Assembly: GCA_030683105.1 (NCBI GenBank)
Contig: JAUXMZ010000078.1
Span: 62,001 to 126,000, forward strand
DNA from: Burkholderiales bacterium
GTDB taxonomy: Bacteria > Pseudomonadota > Gammaproteobacteria > Burkholderiales > SG8-41
Direction: 5' to 3'
DNA length: 64,000 nucleotides
Shown: positions 35,049 to 44,371 of the stretch, piece after piece
How the letters are laid out: each line of letters opens with the position of its first letter
How positions within the stretch are numbered: the stretch's first letter is position 1
The notes under the pieces: model-generated
Told to the model about the DNA's origin: nothing
The model's database searches: none
Seen by the model: only the letters and a program-made list of their open reading frames with translations
Position numbers and translations under genes: made by a program

Positions 35049-35708
35049 TCAGAGGATACCCCCTTTCGCCGAGGTGAGCGAATCCGTGCCAAACGGGCCG
35101 GAAAATTCCTCTAATAAACAGAGCGCTGTCTGTTCCCTGTCAGTTGTTTTATTAAGGACAAGCCCAAAGGGCTTATTAGCAGGGCGCAAAGCCGGTGCAT
35201 GATCGTGGCCCCGTAACCCCGGCTTTGCAGGGAGGGAGTCTCCGCGACAGGATGCGATATCGAGCCCGCAGCCGGTCGCGCTTCCGTGCCCTGACTTAAC
35301 GTCCAGTCCTCCTACTAAAGCTGTCAGACCCTCGCAAGTATCCAACAAGGTCAAAGGCACCAACTCACCGTGAAGCTGCGCATCCCGGTGAGCCGGCTGC
35401 CCTCGCTCCTGTTGCCATTGCCGCGCCATTGAGCATGTGAGAGACCACCATGCCGCGTCATGCGCGCGGAACGCAAGCCGCTCAGGCGAATAGAGCGCAT
35501 CACCGCGAATCGACCAGCCCGCCCACGCTGAGCCCGGCAGGCCGTAGCAGCCGAGCACGCGCAGCAGTTCCAAAGCAGAGTAGGGCACCCGTGCGCGGCT
35601 GGCTTCCCAATTGCGGATGGTGCGCTCAGTGACGCCCAGAACCGCCGCTGCGGTCTTGCGGTCGAACGCAGCAAGGGCGCGTAGCTCGCGGAAGCCGTCG
35701 CCGTTCAC
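35049..35708 (-). CDS. HTH protein resembling the VC1465/XafT Xer-activation family
   Basis: About 219 residues. The start GFRELRALAAFDRKTAAAVLGVTERTIRNWEASRARVPYSALELLRVLG is a Cro-like HTH, followed by GWSIRGDALYSPERLAFRAHDAAWWSLTCSMARQW. This HTH plus W-G-W and A-W-W layout matches the family named after the TLC satellite-phage factor that switches on XerD at dif without FtsK. The open frame reaches 35831, but only the part from GTG 35708 looks like family sequence; the C-terminal third is unrecognised. Its neighbour, a perfect dif, supports the assignment. Family call made by eye. Confidence 0.6.
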   Translation of the reverse strand: MNGDGFRELRALAAFDRKTAAAVLGVTERTIRNWEASRARVPYSALELLRVLGCYGLPGSAWAGWSIRGDALYSPERLAFRAHDAAWWSLTCSMARQWQQERGQPAHRDAQLHGELVPLTLLDTCEGLTALVGGLDVKSGHGSATGCGLDIASCRGDSLPAKPGLRGHDHAPALRPANKPFGLVLNKTTDREQTALCLLEEFSGPFGTDSLTSAKGGIL

Positions 35709-35859
35709 AGGGTCGCGCCGTGACCGGTGCGTGCAGCGCAGGGTTGACCTGGCGCGCGCTGTTCTCATAACAAACCACCGGGGGGAGGAAGCAGCTTGCC
35801 CGGTCAACACTGATCCCGAGCTTGTCAGCAAAGGCCCGTGCAGAGATCGGCTTAGTCAT
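35626..35859 (-). CDS. Uncertain small ORF, coupled to the upstream gene
   Basis: The ATG at 35859 overlaps the stop of 35852-36133 by 8 bp, as in coupled phage operons, and the first 33 residues (MTKPISARAFADKLGISVDRASC, then FLPPVVCYEN) look protein-like. The remaining part is Arg/Pro-rich and lies antiframe to the start of the HTH gene, so it is either a short gene whose end was lost by a frameshift, or not a gene. Confidence 0.3.
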   Translation of the reverse strand: MTKPISARAFADKLGISVDRASCFLPPVVCYENSARQVNPALHAPVTARPCERRRLPRATRPCCVRPQDRSGGSGRH

Positions 35860-36133
35860 GTTGCACCGCCCGACCGACATACCCGGCATTCTCTTCTTCA
35901 ACCGCTAACGCAATCAAAGAACCGCCATTCACGGCCAAAACCCGGCCATCTTTGAATGTGTAGTCGGGCTTGAAACCAACCGCCGCAGAGAACCGACAAT
36001 GTAGGGAACAAAGCGCCTTTAGATCATTCTCGACATGGTGCCAGCCCGCTTCCTCAAGCGACTCAGCAAGACAGCCGATAACGTGAAACATCTCATTTTC
36101 AGTCAACGATAAAACGTGCTTTGATTTTGGCAT
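35852..36133 (-). CDS. Hypothetical protein, first gene of the dif-linked element
   Basis: A 93-residue protein (MPKSKHVLSLTENEMFHVIGCLAESLEEAGWHHVEND) with an N-terminal helix pair and a small beta C-domain (TFKDGRVLAVNGGSLIALAVEEE). GGAAAGGG is well placed before the ATG at 36133; an alternative start is 36148. Unrecognised. It starts 62 bp from dif and leads the minus-strand operon. Confidence 0.55.
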   Translation of the reverse strand: MPKSKHVLSLTENEMFHVIGCLAESLEEAGWHHVENDLKALCSLHCRFSAAVGFKPDYTFKDGRVLAVNGGSLIALAVEEENAGYVGRAVQHD

Positions 36134-36194
36134 GGAAACCCTTTCCATTCGGTTTTCAGGAAAAGGCGCTAAATCAGCGCCTTACCTGTTAACC

Positions 36195-36222
36195 ATTTCG
36201 CATAATGTATATTATGTTAAAT
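36195..36222. other. dif: dif site (XerCD recombination site)
   Basis: ATTTCGCATAA-TGTATA-TTATGTTAAAT: 28 bp, differing from E. coli dif only in the first four or so bases of the XerC arm, with the centre and the XerD arm TTATGTTAAAT identical. It is the chromosome dimer resolution site and marks the replication terminus region; the small element at 34.7-36.2 kb abuts it. Confidence 0.93.
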
Positions 36223-36561
36223 ATTGTAATGAGCGACATTCACATTCTCGTCAAGTCAGCACAAAGAGACAATTCATGGCCTGGACCGTATTAAACAACA
36301 CTGAGTAACGCCCGCCTTCGTCCGCAGACAGACCACGGATTGAGGCACCTGGGGCGTTGATATGTTGGGAATAGATCTGGGTTAAAACATCTGAGCAAAG
36401 ATATCCTGCCAATACGGTCGATCACATGGACTTGAACTGCCGGGATACGTCGATGCTAAGTTTGGAACGGTAGCGGCGAATCGAAACTAACCTCATCGCC
36501 TCGTCCTGCGGCGAATCGATTAGTCACAGGCTTGTATCTAATGGCCGATAAGTCAGTTTAC
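36223..36561. other. Gene-free region beside dif
   Basis: 339 bp with no convincing ORF. It contains a short direct repeat GCGGCGAATCGA (36474 and 36509) and nothing else I can name. Confidence 0.5.
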
Positions 36562-36756
36562 TCAGTACAGCATAGACAGTGCTTCGTTAAGCTTGGACAG
36601 CAGGTAGAAAATCAGAAATGATGCGGTGAGCAACAGGCCATATACGGCACGCTTAGTGACTTGCCAGAACTCAATTATTTTTCGTAACTTCTGTTCGCGC
36701 TCTTTAAAGTGCTCCGCGATGAAGTTACTGTGAGTTTGTAGGTATATGTCCATCAT
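36562..36756 (-). CDS. Small single-pass membrane protein
   Basis: 64 residues: an amphipathic, charged N-half (EHFKEREQKLRKIIEFWQVTKRA) and one membrane helix (VYGLLLTASFLIFYLLSKL). No family recognised. It stands alone between dif and the PAS protein. Two start codons are adjacent (ATGATG). Codon use is AT-richer than its neighbours. Confidence 0.45.
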   Translation of the reverse strand: MMDIYLQTHSNFIAEHFKEREQKLRKIIEFWQVTKRAVYGLLLTASFLIFYLLSKLNEALSMLY

Positions 36757-36917
36757 GCAGAGGATTAGTCATGGCAGACAGACCGTCTTACGGAACATCC
36801 CGTTAGCCAGCTGCACATTTAATTACTAACTCATTCTGAATAAAAGCATCATCTCATAAATAATGCAAATTCATTTGTTATTAGCGTCCGGACAGGTACT
36901 CAGGCTTTACGTCTGCT

Positions 36918-37757
36918 TCAAACCGCGTCCTTCTTTTCCGGCAAATTACCGAGATCGCGTATGATCATCATAAAGCCAATGGGATGGCCTGCAGTATTTT
37001 TTATTTCATTGCCCATAATACGCACGCGCATCTGCTTTCCGTCCTTGCGCACGTTCCAGTCGGTCTTATCCACCCGCCCTGCAAATCGCGTCTGCCCCAG
37101 CAGGTGCTCGGGCACCTTGGAATACACATCTTCCCGGGAGAAAAAGCGGCTGAAGTTTTCACCGATAATTTCCTTGCCGGCATATCCAAACAAGCGCTCG
37201 GCACCGGTGTTCCATTTCACCACAACGCCGTTCAGATCGAGCATAAACACCCCGTATTCCTGGACATTTTCGGCGATGATTTCAAACCGCTGTTCGCACA
37301 GATGATAGGCTTCCTTTAACCCTTCGAAGCGCCGGATTTCCTGCTGGAGTTTTTCGTTTTCCGCGGTCACCATTCCCAGTTTGTCGACCTGGTCCTTGAG
37401 CGACCCGACCATGAGCGCAATCATCGGGCAGGCAACGGCGATGGCCATCACCTGGCGCCAGTCAAGCTCGTTATAGCGGAACAAATACAGCGGGTGCGAA
37501 AAGATGATGAAGGAGCCAAACAGCACGATCGCGGAGCTCAACATTCCGGGCATCCCGCCCGTGATATAGGTCGTCAGCGCCACGGTGAGCAACAAGATCA
37601 GTCCGGGATCCGGAATCAGGTTGAACTTGCGCCACAACAGCGAGATGAACATGATGCCAAGCACCGTCATCACCATCGAGGCCGAGTGCTTCACCCACAA
37701 TGGCGACCCTCTGCTAAACGGCACGCTCGGGTCTATTGAACCATCGAGTAATGACAT
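36918..37757 (-). CDS. Membrane-anchored PAS-domain sensor protein
   Basis: About 279 residues: three to four membrane helices (SMVMTVLGIMFISLLW, PGLILLLTVALTTYITGG, MLSSAIVLFGSFIIF, VMAIAVACPMIALMVG) like a DUF4118-type sensor membrane domain, a coiled coil, and a C-terminal PAS domain with NVQEYGVFMLDLNGVVVKWNTGAERLFGYAGKEIIGENFSRFF and a PAC tail (GFMMIIRDLG). No kinase, GGDEF or HTH output follows, so it must signal through another protein. The ATG at 37757 is preferred over GTG 37766 because AGGAG then has normal spacing. Confidence 0.8.
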   Translation of the reverse strand: MSLLDGSIDPSVPFSRGSPLWVKHSASMVMTVLGIMFISLLWRKFNLIPDPGLILLLTVALTTYITGGMPGMLSSAIVLFGSFIIFSHPLYLFRYNELDWRQVMAIAVACPMIALMVGSLKDQVDKLGMVTAENEKLQQEIRRFEGLKEAYHLCEQRFEIIAENVQEYGVFMLDLNGVVVKWNTGAERLFGYAGKEIIGENFSRFFSREDVYSKVPEHLLGQTRFAGRVDKTDWNVRKDGKQMRVRIMGNEIKNTAGHPIGFMMIIRDLGNLPEKKDAV

Positions 37758-37913
37758 TTGCCACACTCCTGCGGATCATCCGCTTAAATTTCGACTTGCA
37801 CTGACGGATATTCGTCACTTATCCTGTATTATCATACAGTTATGGATACTCCATGAGATTACATGCAAATTCTATGCCAAATTAGGATCAACAGTATATG
37901 GCCAGCCAGGCCT

Positions 37914-39113
37914 TTAGTTAAATGCTGCGATTCCGGTCTGGGCACGCCCCAGAACCAGCGCGTGAATGTCGTGCGTGCCCTCGAGGGTATTCACGGTCTC
38001 CATATTGAGCATGTGGCGTATCACCTGATATTCATCGGAAATGCCGTTGCCACCGAGCATGTCGCGCGCCAGTCTGGCGATGTCCAGGGCCTTGCCGGTC
38101 GAATTGCGCTTGAGCAAAGAGACCATTTCCGGCGTTGCCCTGCCCTGTTCGCGCAGGCGGCTCACGTGCAGGCACGCGAGCAGCCCGATACTGATTTCCG
38201 TCTGCATGTCAGCGAGTTTTTTCTGGATCAGCTGGTTTGCGGCCAGCGGTCGCCCGAATTGCTTGCGGTCCATCACATACTGGCGCGCAATGTGCCAGCA
38301 GGCCTCTGCCGCGCCCAGCGCCCCCCAGCATATGCTGAACCGCGCATTGTTGAGACAGCCGAACGGGCCCTTGAGCCCGGACACCCCGGGTAGCAGGTTT
38401 TCATCAGGCACAAACACCTGGTCCATCACGATCTCGCCGGTGGGACTGGCGCGCACCGAAAACTTGCCTTCGATTTTGCGCGTGGAGAGTCCTTTCATTC
38501 CGCGTTCCAGGATGAAACCGCGGATCACACCGCCGTCGTCCTTGGCCCATACCACCATGATGTCGGCAATCGGCGCATGAGTGATCCACATCTTGGTTCC
38601 GGTGAGCACATATCCGCTGTCGGCTTTTCTTGCGCGCGAATTCATGCTGCCCGGATCTGATCCGTGATCGGGCTCGGTCAGCCCGAAACAACCGAGCAGT
38701 TCGCCGCGCGCCATTTGCGGCAGATACTTCTGCCGCTGCGCTTCGGTGCCATAGGCATAGATCGGCGTCATCGCCAGCGAGGTCTGCACGCTGCATGCCG
38801 AGCGGAATGCGGTATCGACACGTTCGAGTTCACGCATGACCAGACCATACGCCACATAGCCGACACCGGCACACCCATACCCTTCGAGCGGCGAACCGAG
38901 GAAACCGAGTTCGCCCATCTCGCGCATGATTACCGGATCGAAGTGTTCTTTGCGGTTCCACTCCAGGATGCGCGGCGCGAGTTTTTCCTGCGCATAGGAG
39001 CGTGCTGTGTCGCGTATCATGCGCTCGTCTTCGGTGAGCAATTCCTCGATCAGCAGCGGATCGTCCCACTGGAATTTCCCGCCGATCAGCGTGACGGATG
39101 AGGCGTCTTGCAT
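37914..39113 (-). CDS. gcdH: Glutaryl-CoA dehydrogenase
   Basis: A 399-residue acyl-CoA dehydrogenase. FAD/substrate segments [16 protein letters not shown] and [65 protein letters not shown], and [25 protein letters not shown] with the catalytic Glu of [10 protein letters not shown]. This C-terminal set is diagnostic for GcdH, which oxidises and decarboxylates glutaryl-CoA to crotonyl-CoA in lysine, tryptophan and aromatic catabolism. The crotonyl-CoA hydratase and dehydrogenase steps are encoded upstream. Confidence 0.92.
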   Translation of the reverse strand: MQDASSVTLIGGKFQWDDPLLIEELLTEDERMIRDTARSYAQEKLAPRILEWNRKEHFDPVIMREMGELGFLGSPLEGYGCAGVGYVAYGLVMRELERVDTAFRSACSVQTSLAMTPIYAYGTEAQRQKYLPQMARGELLGCFGLTEPDHGSDPGSMNSRARKADSGYVLTGTKMWITHAPIADIMVVWAKDDGGVIRGFILERGMKGLSTRKIEGKFSVRASPTGEIVMDQVFVPDENLLPGVSGLKGPFGCLNNARFSICWGALGAAEACWHIARQYVMDRKQFGRPLAANQLIQKKLADMQTEISIGLLACLHVSRLREQGRATPEMVSLLKRNSTGKALDIARLARDMLGGNGISDEYQVIRHMLNMETVNTLEGTHDIHALVLGRAQTGIAAFN

Positions 39114-39139
39114 ACGGTTCCCCTGAAAATAAACAAAAA

Positions 39140-39163
39140 GCCGGTGCGAATTACCGCACCGGC
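39140..39163 (-). terminator. Terminator after the thiolase gene
   Basis: GCCGGTGCG-AATTAC-CGCACCGGC followed, on the minus strand, by CTTTTTG. It separates thiolase from gcdH, so gcdH may need its own promoter or read-through. Confidence 0.75.
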
Positions 39164-39219
39164 CTGTATTTAAAAATACTTTATTATTGTTTTTCCTGAC
39201 GGACCTTTGCGTTCCAGGT

Positions 39220-40422
39220 TCACACCCGCTCCAGGATCGCAGCCATGCCCTGCCCGCCGCCTATGCACAGGCTGACCAGCGCATACCGGCCGCCGCTGCG
39301 CTGCAGCTGGCGCGCTGCGGTGAGCGCCAGACGCGCACCCGATGCGCCGAGCGGATGGCCGACGGCGATCGCGCCGCCATTGGGATTGACGCGGCTGTCG
39401 TCGAAGGCCACGCCGAGGCCCTTGAGGCAGGCCAAGACCTGGGTCGCAAACGCCTCGTTGATCTCGATCACATCCATGTCCTTGATGGTCAGACCGGCGC
39501 GCGCCAATGCCTTCTTGGAGGCCGCAACCGGGCCAATTCCCATGATCTGCGGCGGCACGCCCGCGGCGGCGCTCGCGATCACGCGCACGATGGGCTTGGC
39601 GCCGGCCTTGTCACCCGCGGCCTTGGACGCGAGTATCAACGCCACTGCGCCGTCGTTGACCCCCGAAGCGTTGCCGGCGGTGGTGACGCCGCCTTCGTAC
39701 AGCGCGCGCATCTTGGCCAGCGATTCGAGGCCGGTTTCCGGGCGCGGATGCTCGTCATCGGCCACCGGTGGCAGCGGTCCTTTGCGGGTGGCGGGAAGTT
39801 CCACCGGGGAAATTTCGCCCGTGAAAAACCCTTCGCCTTTGGCGATGGCAAATTTCTGCTGAGATGCGAGCGCAAAGACATCGGCTTCCTCGCGCTTGAT
39901 GTCGAACTCGCGCGCCAGCCTGTCAGCAGTCTGCGGCATCTGGTCGTCGCCGAATTGCTTGACCAGTTTGGGGTTGGAAAAGCGCGGGCCTATCGTGCTG
40001 TCGTAGAGCTTCATGTCCCGGCCAAAGGCCGACTCCGAACGGCTCATAACCCAGGGCGAGCGGCTCATGCTCTCGACGCCGCCCACCAGGAACACGTCGC
40101 CCTCGCCCGCGGTGATCGCGTGCGCGGCGTACACCAGCGCACCGAGCCCGCTCGCACAGTTGCGCTGGAGCACGGTCCCCGGCGTCTCTATGGGCAGACC
40201 GGCAACCAGTCCGGCGTGGCGCGCGACGCAGCGGCTGTCTTCCCCCCCCTGGTTGGCGCAACCGACGACAATGTCCTCGATCTGCTCGGGTTTGAACGCC
40301 GATTTTGCCATCAGGCTCTTCATGACATCCGCGAGCAGATCGTCGGGGCGGACTTTGGCGAGCACGCCGGCGTGGCGGCCGAATGGAGTGCGCAGTCCTT
40401 CGTAGAGGTAAGCATCGAGCAT
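39220..40422 (-). CDS. Acetyl-CoA C-acyltransferase (thiolase)
   Basis: A 400-residue thiolase. Nucleophile Cys in [12 protein letters not shown] (about residue 89), His in [19 protein letters not shown], and the second Cys in [23 protein letters not shown], and [24 protein letters not shown] are typical of the 3-oxoadipyl-CoA/PcaF-PaaJ group, which would release acetyl-CoA and succinyl-CoA from 3-oxoadipyl-CoA; a general beta-ketothiolase is the alternative. 31 bp upstream lies the 3-hydroxyacyl-CoA dehydrogenase gene on the same strand. Confidence 0.92.
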   Translation of the reverse strand: MLDAYLYEGLRTPFGRHAGVLAKVRPDDLLADVMKSLMAKSAFKPEQIEDIVVGCANQGGEDSRCVARHAGLVAGLPIETPGTVLQRNCASGLGALVYAAHAITAGEGDVFLVGGVESMSRSPWVMSRSESAFGRDMKLYDSTIGPRFSNPKLVKQFGDDQMPQTADRLAREFDIKREEADVFALASQQKFAIAKGEGFFTGEISPVELPATRKGPLPPVADDEHPRPETGLESLAKMRALYEGGVTTAGNASGVNDGAVALILASKAAGDKAGAKPIVRVIASAAAGVPPQIMGIGPVAASKKALARAGLTIKDMDVIEINEAFATQVLACLKGLGVAFDDSRVNPNGGAIAVGHPLGASGARLALTAARQLQRSGGRYALVSLCIGGGQGMAAILERV

Positions 40423-40453
40423 GGCGGTATCCTTTTAGTTGAAGCGACCGGTT

Positions 40454-41983
40454 TCAGGGTTCGGGGGTGAGCAGCGATACGCCGAGTTTGGCGCGGCGCG
40501 TCAGCCAGATGCTGGGGCGGTAGCGCGGATCGCCGTAGATCCGGTACATATTGGTCAGCACGCGGTACACGCGCTCCACACCGAGCACTTCCGCAAAGCG
40601 GAACGGCCCGTTGGGATAATTGAGGCCGAGTGTCACCGCCTTGTCGACATCGGCGGGCTGCGCTGCGCGGCTTTGCGCGATCGAGCAGCCGATGTTCACG
40701 ATCATGGCGACGATGCGCTGCGCGATGAAGCCCGGGCTGTCGCGGCACACCGTCACCGGCACGCCGTCGGAGGCAAGCAGGCCGTGCGCGGCATTGCGGT
40801 AAACATGGTCGGTCAGCGGCGTGCCCATCATGGTGCGGCGCTTGACCATGGGGAACATGGTGTCGACCGCCACCGTGCGCTTGGGATCGAGCTGCTGCTC
40901 CACCGCGCAGGTGGTTGCATCTTCACCGATGGGCGTGACCAGTATCAGGGCATTGGCGCTGGGCCGGGGGCCGGTCTCGAGTTTTGCGCCGATTTTTCCC
41001 AGCAACTCGGTGAGCACTTTGTGTCCGGCCGGTTCGGCGGTGCTGATCCAGACATGGCCCGGATAAGCGGCGGGCGGAGCGGCTTCCGGTGCGACGATCG
41101 GCTTCATCTCCGCGTCGTATTCGTAGAACCCTTTTTTGGTCTTGCGGCCCAGCACGCCCGCTTCGTAGCGCGATTTCATGATGAGATTGGGCCTGAAGCG
41201 CGGCTCCTGGAAAAACTGGTTGTAGATGAGTTCCGAAGCCGGATGGGTCACATCGAGGCCGGTCAACTCCATCAGTTCGAACGGTCCCATGCGGAAACCG
41301 CCGACATCTCGCATCACACGGTCGACATCGACGAAGCTTGCGACGCCCTCGTAAGAGAGATGTGATGCTTCCAGCGTGAAGCCGCGCCCGACCTGGTTGA
41401 CCAGGAAACCCGGCGCGTCGGTGCAGCGCACCGGCTCGCGCGTCATGCGCTTGCCTATGACCATCAGCGCGTCCACCACCCATTCCTCGGTCAGCAGGCC
41501 ATTGATCACTTCGACCAGCTTCATCAGCGGCACCGGGTTGAAAAAATGAAAACCGGCAAAGCGTTGCGGGGTCTTGATCTGGGCTGCGATCGAGGTCACC
41601 GACAGCGACGAGGTATTGGAGACCAGGATGCATTCGGGCGACACGATGGTTTCGAGTTCGGCGAACAGCCTGCGCTTGGCATCGAGATTTTCGACGATGG
41701 CCTCGATCACCAGGTGGCAGGGTTTCATATCCTCGAGGCTGGCCGCGAGCTTGATGCGCGCGACGGCAACTGCCGCGTCTTCCTGCGTCATGCTGCCCTT
41801 CTCCGCCGCGCGCGCCAGCATTTTGGCGACGAAATCGCGCGCTTCCTGCGCGGCGCCGGGACGGCTGTCGCTCATCACTACATTAATGCCTCCGGCGACG
41901 GCGACCTGGACGATCCCGCGCCCCATCGCGCCAGTACCAATCACGCCCACCGTCAGATCCGGGCGATTTGCGTCAAAGCTCAT
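40454..41983 (-). CDS. 3-hydroxyacyl-CoA dehydrogenase (PaaH-like)
   Basis: A 509-residue NAD-dependent dehydrogenase with two C-terminal domains. NAD site VGVIGTGAMGRGIVQVAVAGG; SNTSSLSVTSIAA; catalytic His in FAGFHFFNPVPLMKLVEVI; first C-domain with DAPGFLVNQVGRGFTLEA; a second HAD C-domain at the end (DSPGFIAQRIVAMIVNIG, LNYPNGPFRFAEVLGVERV). This double-domain length is usual for PaaH/PaaC of phenylacetate-type pathways. Operon with thiolase. Confidence 0.93.
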   Translation of the reverse strand: MSFDANRPDLTVGVIGTGAMGRGIVQVAVAGGINVVMSDSRPGAAQEARDFVAKMLARAAEKGSMTQEDAAVAVARIKLAASLEDMKPCHLVIEAIVENLDAKRRLFAELETIVSPECILVSNTSSLSVTSIAAQIKTPQRFAGFHFFNPVPLMKLVEVINGLLTEEWVVDALMVIGKRMTREPVRCTDAPGFLVNQVGRGFTLEASHLSYEGVASFVDVDRVMRDVGGFRMGPFELMELTGLDVTHPASELIYNQFFQEPRFRPNLIMKSRYEAGVLGRKTKKGFYEYDAEMKPIVAPEAAPPAAYPGHVWISTAEPAGHKVLTELLGKIGAKLETGPRPSANALILVTPIGEDATTCAVEQQLDPKRTVAVDTMFPMVKRRTMMGTPLTDHVYRNAAHGLLASDGVPVTVCRDSPGFIAQRIVAMIVNIGCSIAQSRAAQPADVDKAVTLGLNYPNGPFRFAEVLGVERVYRVLTNMYRIYGDPRYRPSIWLTRRAKLGVSLLTPEP

Positions 41984-42297
41984 GTAGGTTCCTTAAGTAG
42001 ATGCATGGCCGCTGACATGGGTGATAAAACAACTATGGACGATGCGAAGCGACACCTGCTGGATGGGGATAAGAACAACGCCCTGAGCCGCATATAAAAC
42101 ATGATATAAAACAAATAGTTACAATACGGTGCATTTTCTGCCAAGCGTTTCCGATTATAGGCCGCCGTGACCCGCATTTCAATTTGTGCTGCACCCTGTG
42201 CCGGCCGGAACAAACATCACGAGCATGGTGTTCTTGTCACCCGGTTATTCAATGCTTTTCATTTTAGGAGGTTGTCGAACCCAAGGCCGACAAGCTC
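41984..42297. other. Intergenic region upstream of the dehydrogenase gene
   Basis: 314 bp. It probably holds the promoter of the dehydrogenase-thiolase unit. An AT-rich stretch with GATATAAAACAAATAGTTAC (from 42103) matches one at 49087-49107. A hairpin repeat covers the right end (42265-42300). Confidence 0.5.
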
Positions 42298-42300
42298 CTA
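42265..42300. repeat. 36-bp hairpin repeat carrying a stop codon
   Basis: TAGGAGGTTGTCG and CGACAAGCTCCTA pair with one mismatch around AACCCAAGGC. Same family as the perfect copy at 22014-22049. The last three bases (CTA) are the stop codon TAG of the enoyl-CoA hydratase on the minus strand. Confidence 0.8.
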
Positions 42301-43113
42301 ACGGCCCTTGAACACCGGCTTGCGCTTTTCCATGAACGCGGTCTGGCCTTCCTTGTAATCCTCGCTCTTGTAGCAGTCCTCGACCATCTTCTGGCACAGC
42401 GCAAGATCACGCTGATCCGGGTCCTTCAGGTATTCGATTAACGTGCGCTTGATCGAGGCGATGGTGAGCGGCGCATTGCCGGCGATGGTGCTGGCGTAAT
42501 CGAGCGTGTACTGTTCGAGTTCCGCGACCGGCACCAGGCGGTTGATGAGATTCATCTGCAGCGCTTCCTGGGCGCTGAACTGGCGCGCGGTGAAAAAGAT
42601 TTCCGCGGTGAATGCGGGTCCGACGATGTCGGCCAGACGCTTGACCCCGACAAAACGGTAGCCGAGGCCAAGCTTGCCGGCCGGCACGCCGAAACGCGCA
42701 TCCTCGGCGGCGATGCGGATGTCGCAGTTGACCGCGATTGCCGTGCCGCCGCCGATGCAGTAGCCGCGGATCATGGCGATGGTCGGTTTCGGGCACTGCT
42801 GCAGCGCCTTGCTGGCATTGTCCGAAGCGGCGTTATAGGCTTGCACCGCCTCCTCGCCGCTGCGCTTTTCCTTGAACTGCGAAATATCGGCTCCGGCAAC
42901 AAACGCTTTTTCGCCAGCGCCCTTTAAGATGATGACGCGGACGTCCGGGTCATTGGTAAATGCCTCGAGCACGATGGGCAGCGCCTGCCACATTTCGAAT
43001 GAGACCGCATTGTGGCGTGCGGGGTTGTTGAACGTGATCCAGCCGATGCCGTTTTCCTTGGTGGCGACCAGCTTGTCGGTGAGGGTCTGCAGCGGCGCTG
43101 AAGGATGGCTCAT
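42298..43113 (-). CDS. Enoyl-CoA hydratase/isomerase family protein
   Basis: A 271-residue crotonase-fold enzyme. Oxyanion-hole strands: VRVIILKGAGEKAFVAGADISQFKE and IAMIRGYCIGGGTAIAVNCDIRIA; then RFGVPAGKLGLGYRFVGVKRLADIVGPAFTAEIFFTARQFSAQEAL. The usual Glu pair is not fully obvious (AEDARFGVPAGKLG and FVGVKRL), so isomerase or hydrolase activity is possible. The ATG at 43113 gives the family start; the frame extends uselessly to 43293. It ends inside a hairpin repeat. Confidence 0.88.
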   Translation of the reverse strand: MSHPSAPLQTLTDKLVATKENGIGWITFNNPARHNAVSFEMWQALPIVLEAFTNDPDVRVIILKGAGEKAFVAGADISQFKEKRSGEEAVQAYNAASDNASKALQQCPKPTIAMIRGYCIGGGTAIAVNCDIRIAAEDARFGVPAGKLGLGYRFVGVKRLADIVGPAFTAEIFFTARQFSAQEALQMNLINRLVPVAELEQYTLDYASTIAGNAPLTIASIKRTLIEYLKDPDQRDLALCQKMVEDCYKSEDYKEGQTAFMEKRKPVFKGR

Positions 43114-43305
43114 GATTGCAGGCGTTGAGTATGGTTGATGACACTGCAAGTGTAACTTATCCGGCGCAAGTTTTGACATCGTGGCAAAATGGAATCCATG
43201 CCGAATCCACGAGCGGCGCCCTGTTAATTTCAGATCATGGACAAAATGGGTCTGTGGCAGCCGCGGTTCCCGGTTTCTGCACCACTTGAGCAAGGATAAT
43301 GGAAT

Positions 43306-44280
43306 ATGAAACCTCTACTGCAAGCAATCCTGAGCGTCATACTCGCCAGCGGGGTCACACCGTCGGCCCTCGCCGCGGATGCCTATCCCGCCAAGCCGGT
43401 CCGCATGGTGGTCACCTTCCCTGCCGGCGGGCCCAGCGACGTGATCATGCGCATCATCGGCCAGAAGCTCACAGACCGCTGGGGACCGCCGGTCGTGATC
43501 GATAACCGCGGCGGCGCCGGTGGCATCCTGGGTACCGAAATCGTCGCCCACGCCGCGCCCGACGGCTACACGTTCCTGCTCGGCACCGCGGGCGGCATGA
43601 CCATCAACCCGGCGCTACAGGCGAAACTTTCCTATGATCCCTTCCGCGATTTCGCGCCGGTGGCGATGCTGGTCAACAATCCGCAGATCCTGGTGCTCCA
43701 CCCCGCGGTGCCGGCAAAAACGGTGAAGGAACTCGTCGCTCTCGCCAAAGCGAGGCCGGGGCAGCTCAATGCTGCTTCGGCCGGCACCGGCACCGCAACG
43801 CACCTCGGGCTGGAACTGTTCAAGCTCACCGCAGGCATCGATGTCGTGCACGTTCCCTACAAGGGCGGCGCGCCCGCCGTCACCGACCTCATCGCAGGCC
43901 AGGTGCAAATGCTGTTCGTCAGCATTCCTTCGGTGCTGCCGCACGTGCGCGCCGGCAAGCTGAAGGCCGTCGCCGTCAGCAGCGCCAAGCGCTCCGCGTC
44001 CGCGCCTGACATACCGACCGTCGCCGAATCAGGCTATCCCGATTTCGAATATTCGAACTGGAACGCGCTGTTCGCGCCCGCTAAAACGCCGCCGCAGATC
44101 GTCAGCAAGATGAATGCTGAAATCGTCAGGATACTCAACGACCCCGAAGTGAGCCGCCGCCTGACCAGTCTGGGCGCGGACCCGGCGCCCGGCACGTCCG
44201 CGGCGCTTGCACAATACATGCGCACCGATCACGAGCGCTGGAAAAAAGTGATCCGCAGCGCTGGAATCAAGCCGCAATAA
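43306..44280 (+). CDS. Bug/TctC-family tripartite tricarboxylate receptor
   Basis: A 324-residue periplasmic solute receptor. Signal peptide (LLQAILSVILASGVTPSALAA), then YPAKPVRMVVTFPAGGPSDVIMR, VVIDNRGGAGGILGTEIVAHAAPDGYTFLLG, RPGQLNAASAGTGTATHLGLELF and VPYKGGAPAVTDLIAGQVQMLF, all typical. Such receptors bind carboxylates. No TctA/TctB membrane genes are nearby, as is usual for the expanded Bug family in Burkholderiales. It is divergent from the hydratase gene, so the ligand may be a precursor of its pathway (inference). Confidence 0.93.
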   Translation: MKPLLQAILSVILASGVTPSALAADAYPAKPVRMVVTFPAGGPSDVIMRIIGQKLTDRWGPPVVIDNRGGAGGILGTEIVAHAAPDGYTFLLGTAGGMTINPALQAKLSYDPFRDFAPVAMLVNNPQILVLHPAVPAKTVKELVALAKARPGQLNAASAGTGTATHLGLELFKLTAGIDVVHVPYKGGAPAVTDLIAGQVQMLFVSIPSVLPHVRAGKLKAVAVSSAKRSASAPDIPTVAESGYPDFEYSNWNALFAPAKTPPQIVSKMNAEIVRILNDPEVSRRLTSLGADPAPGTSAALAQYMRTDHERWKKVIRSAGIKPQ

Positions 44281-44371
44281 TAGATATGGCGCACCCCTGC
44301 GAACGCTGCGCGGCGAGCTTCGTGCATAATAGACAATCGCTATTTTTAAAATTCAGACGGGAGGCTTGATC

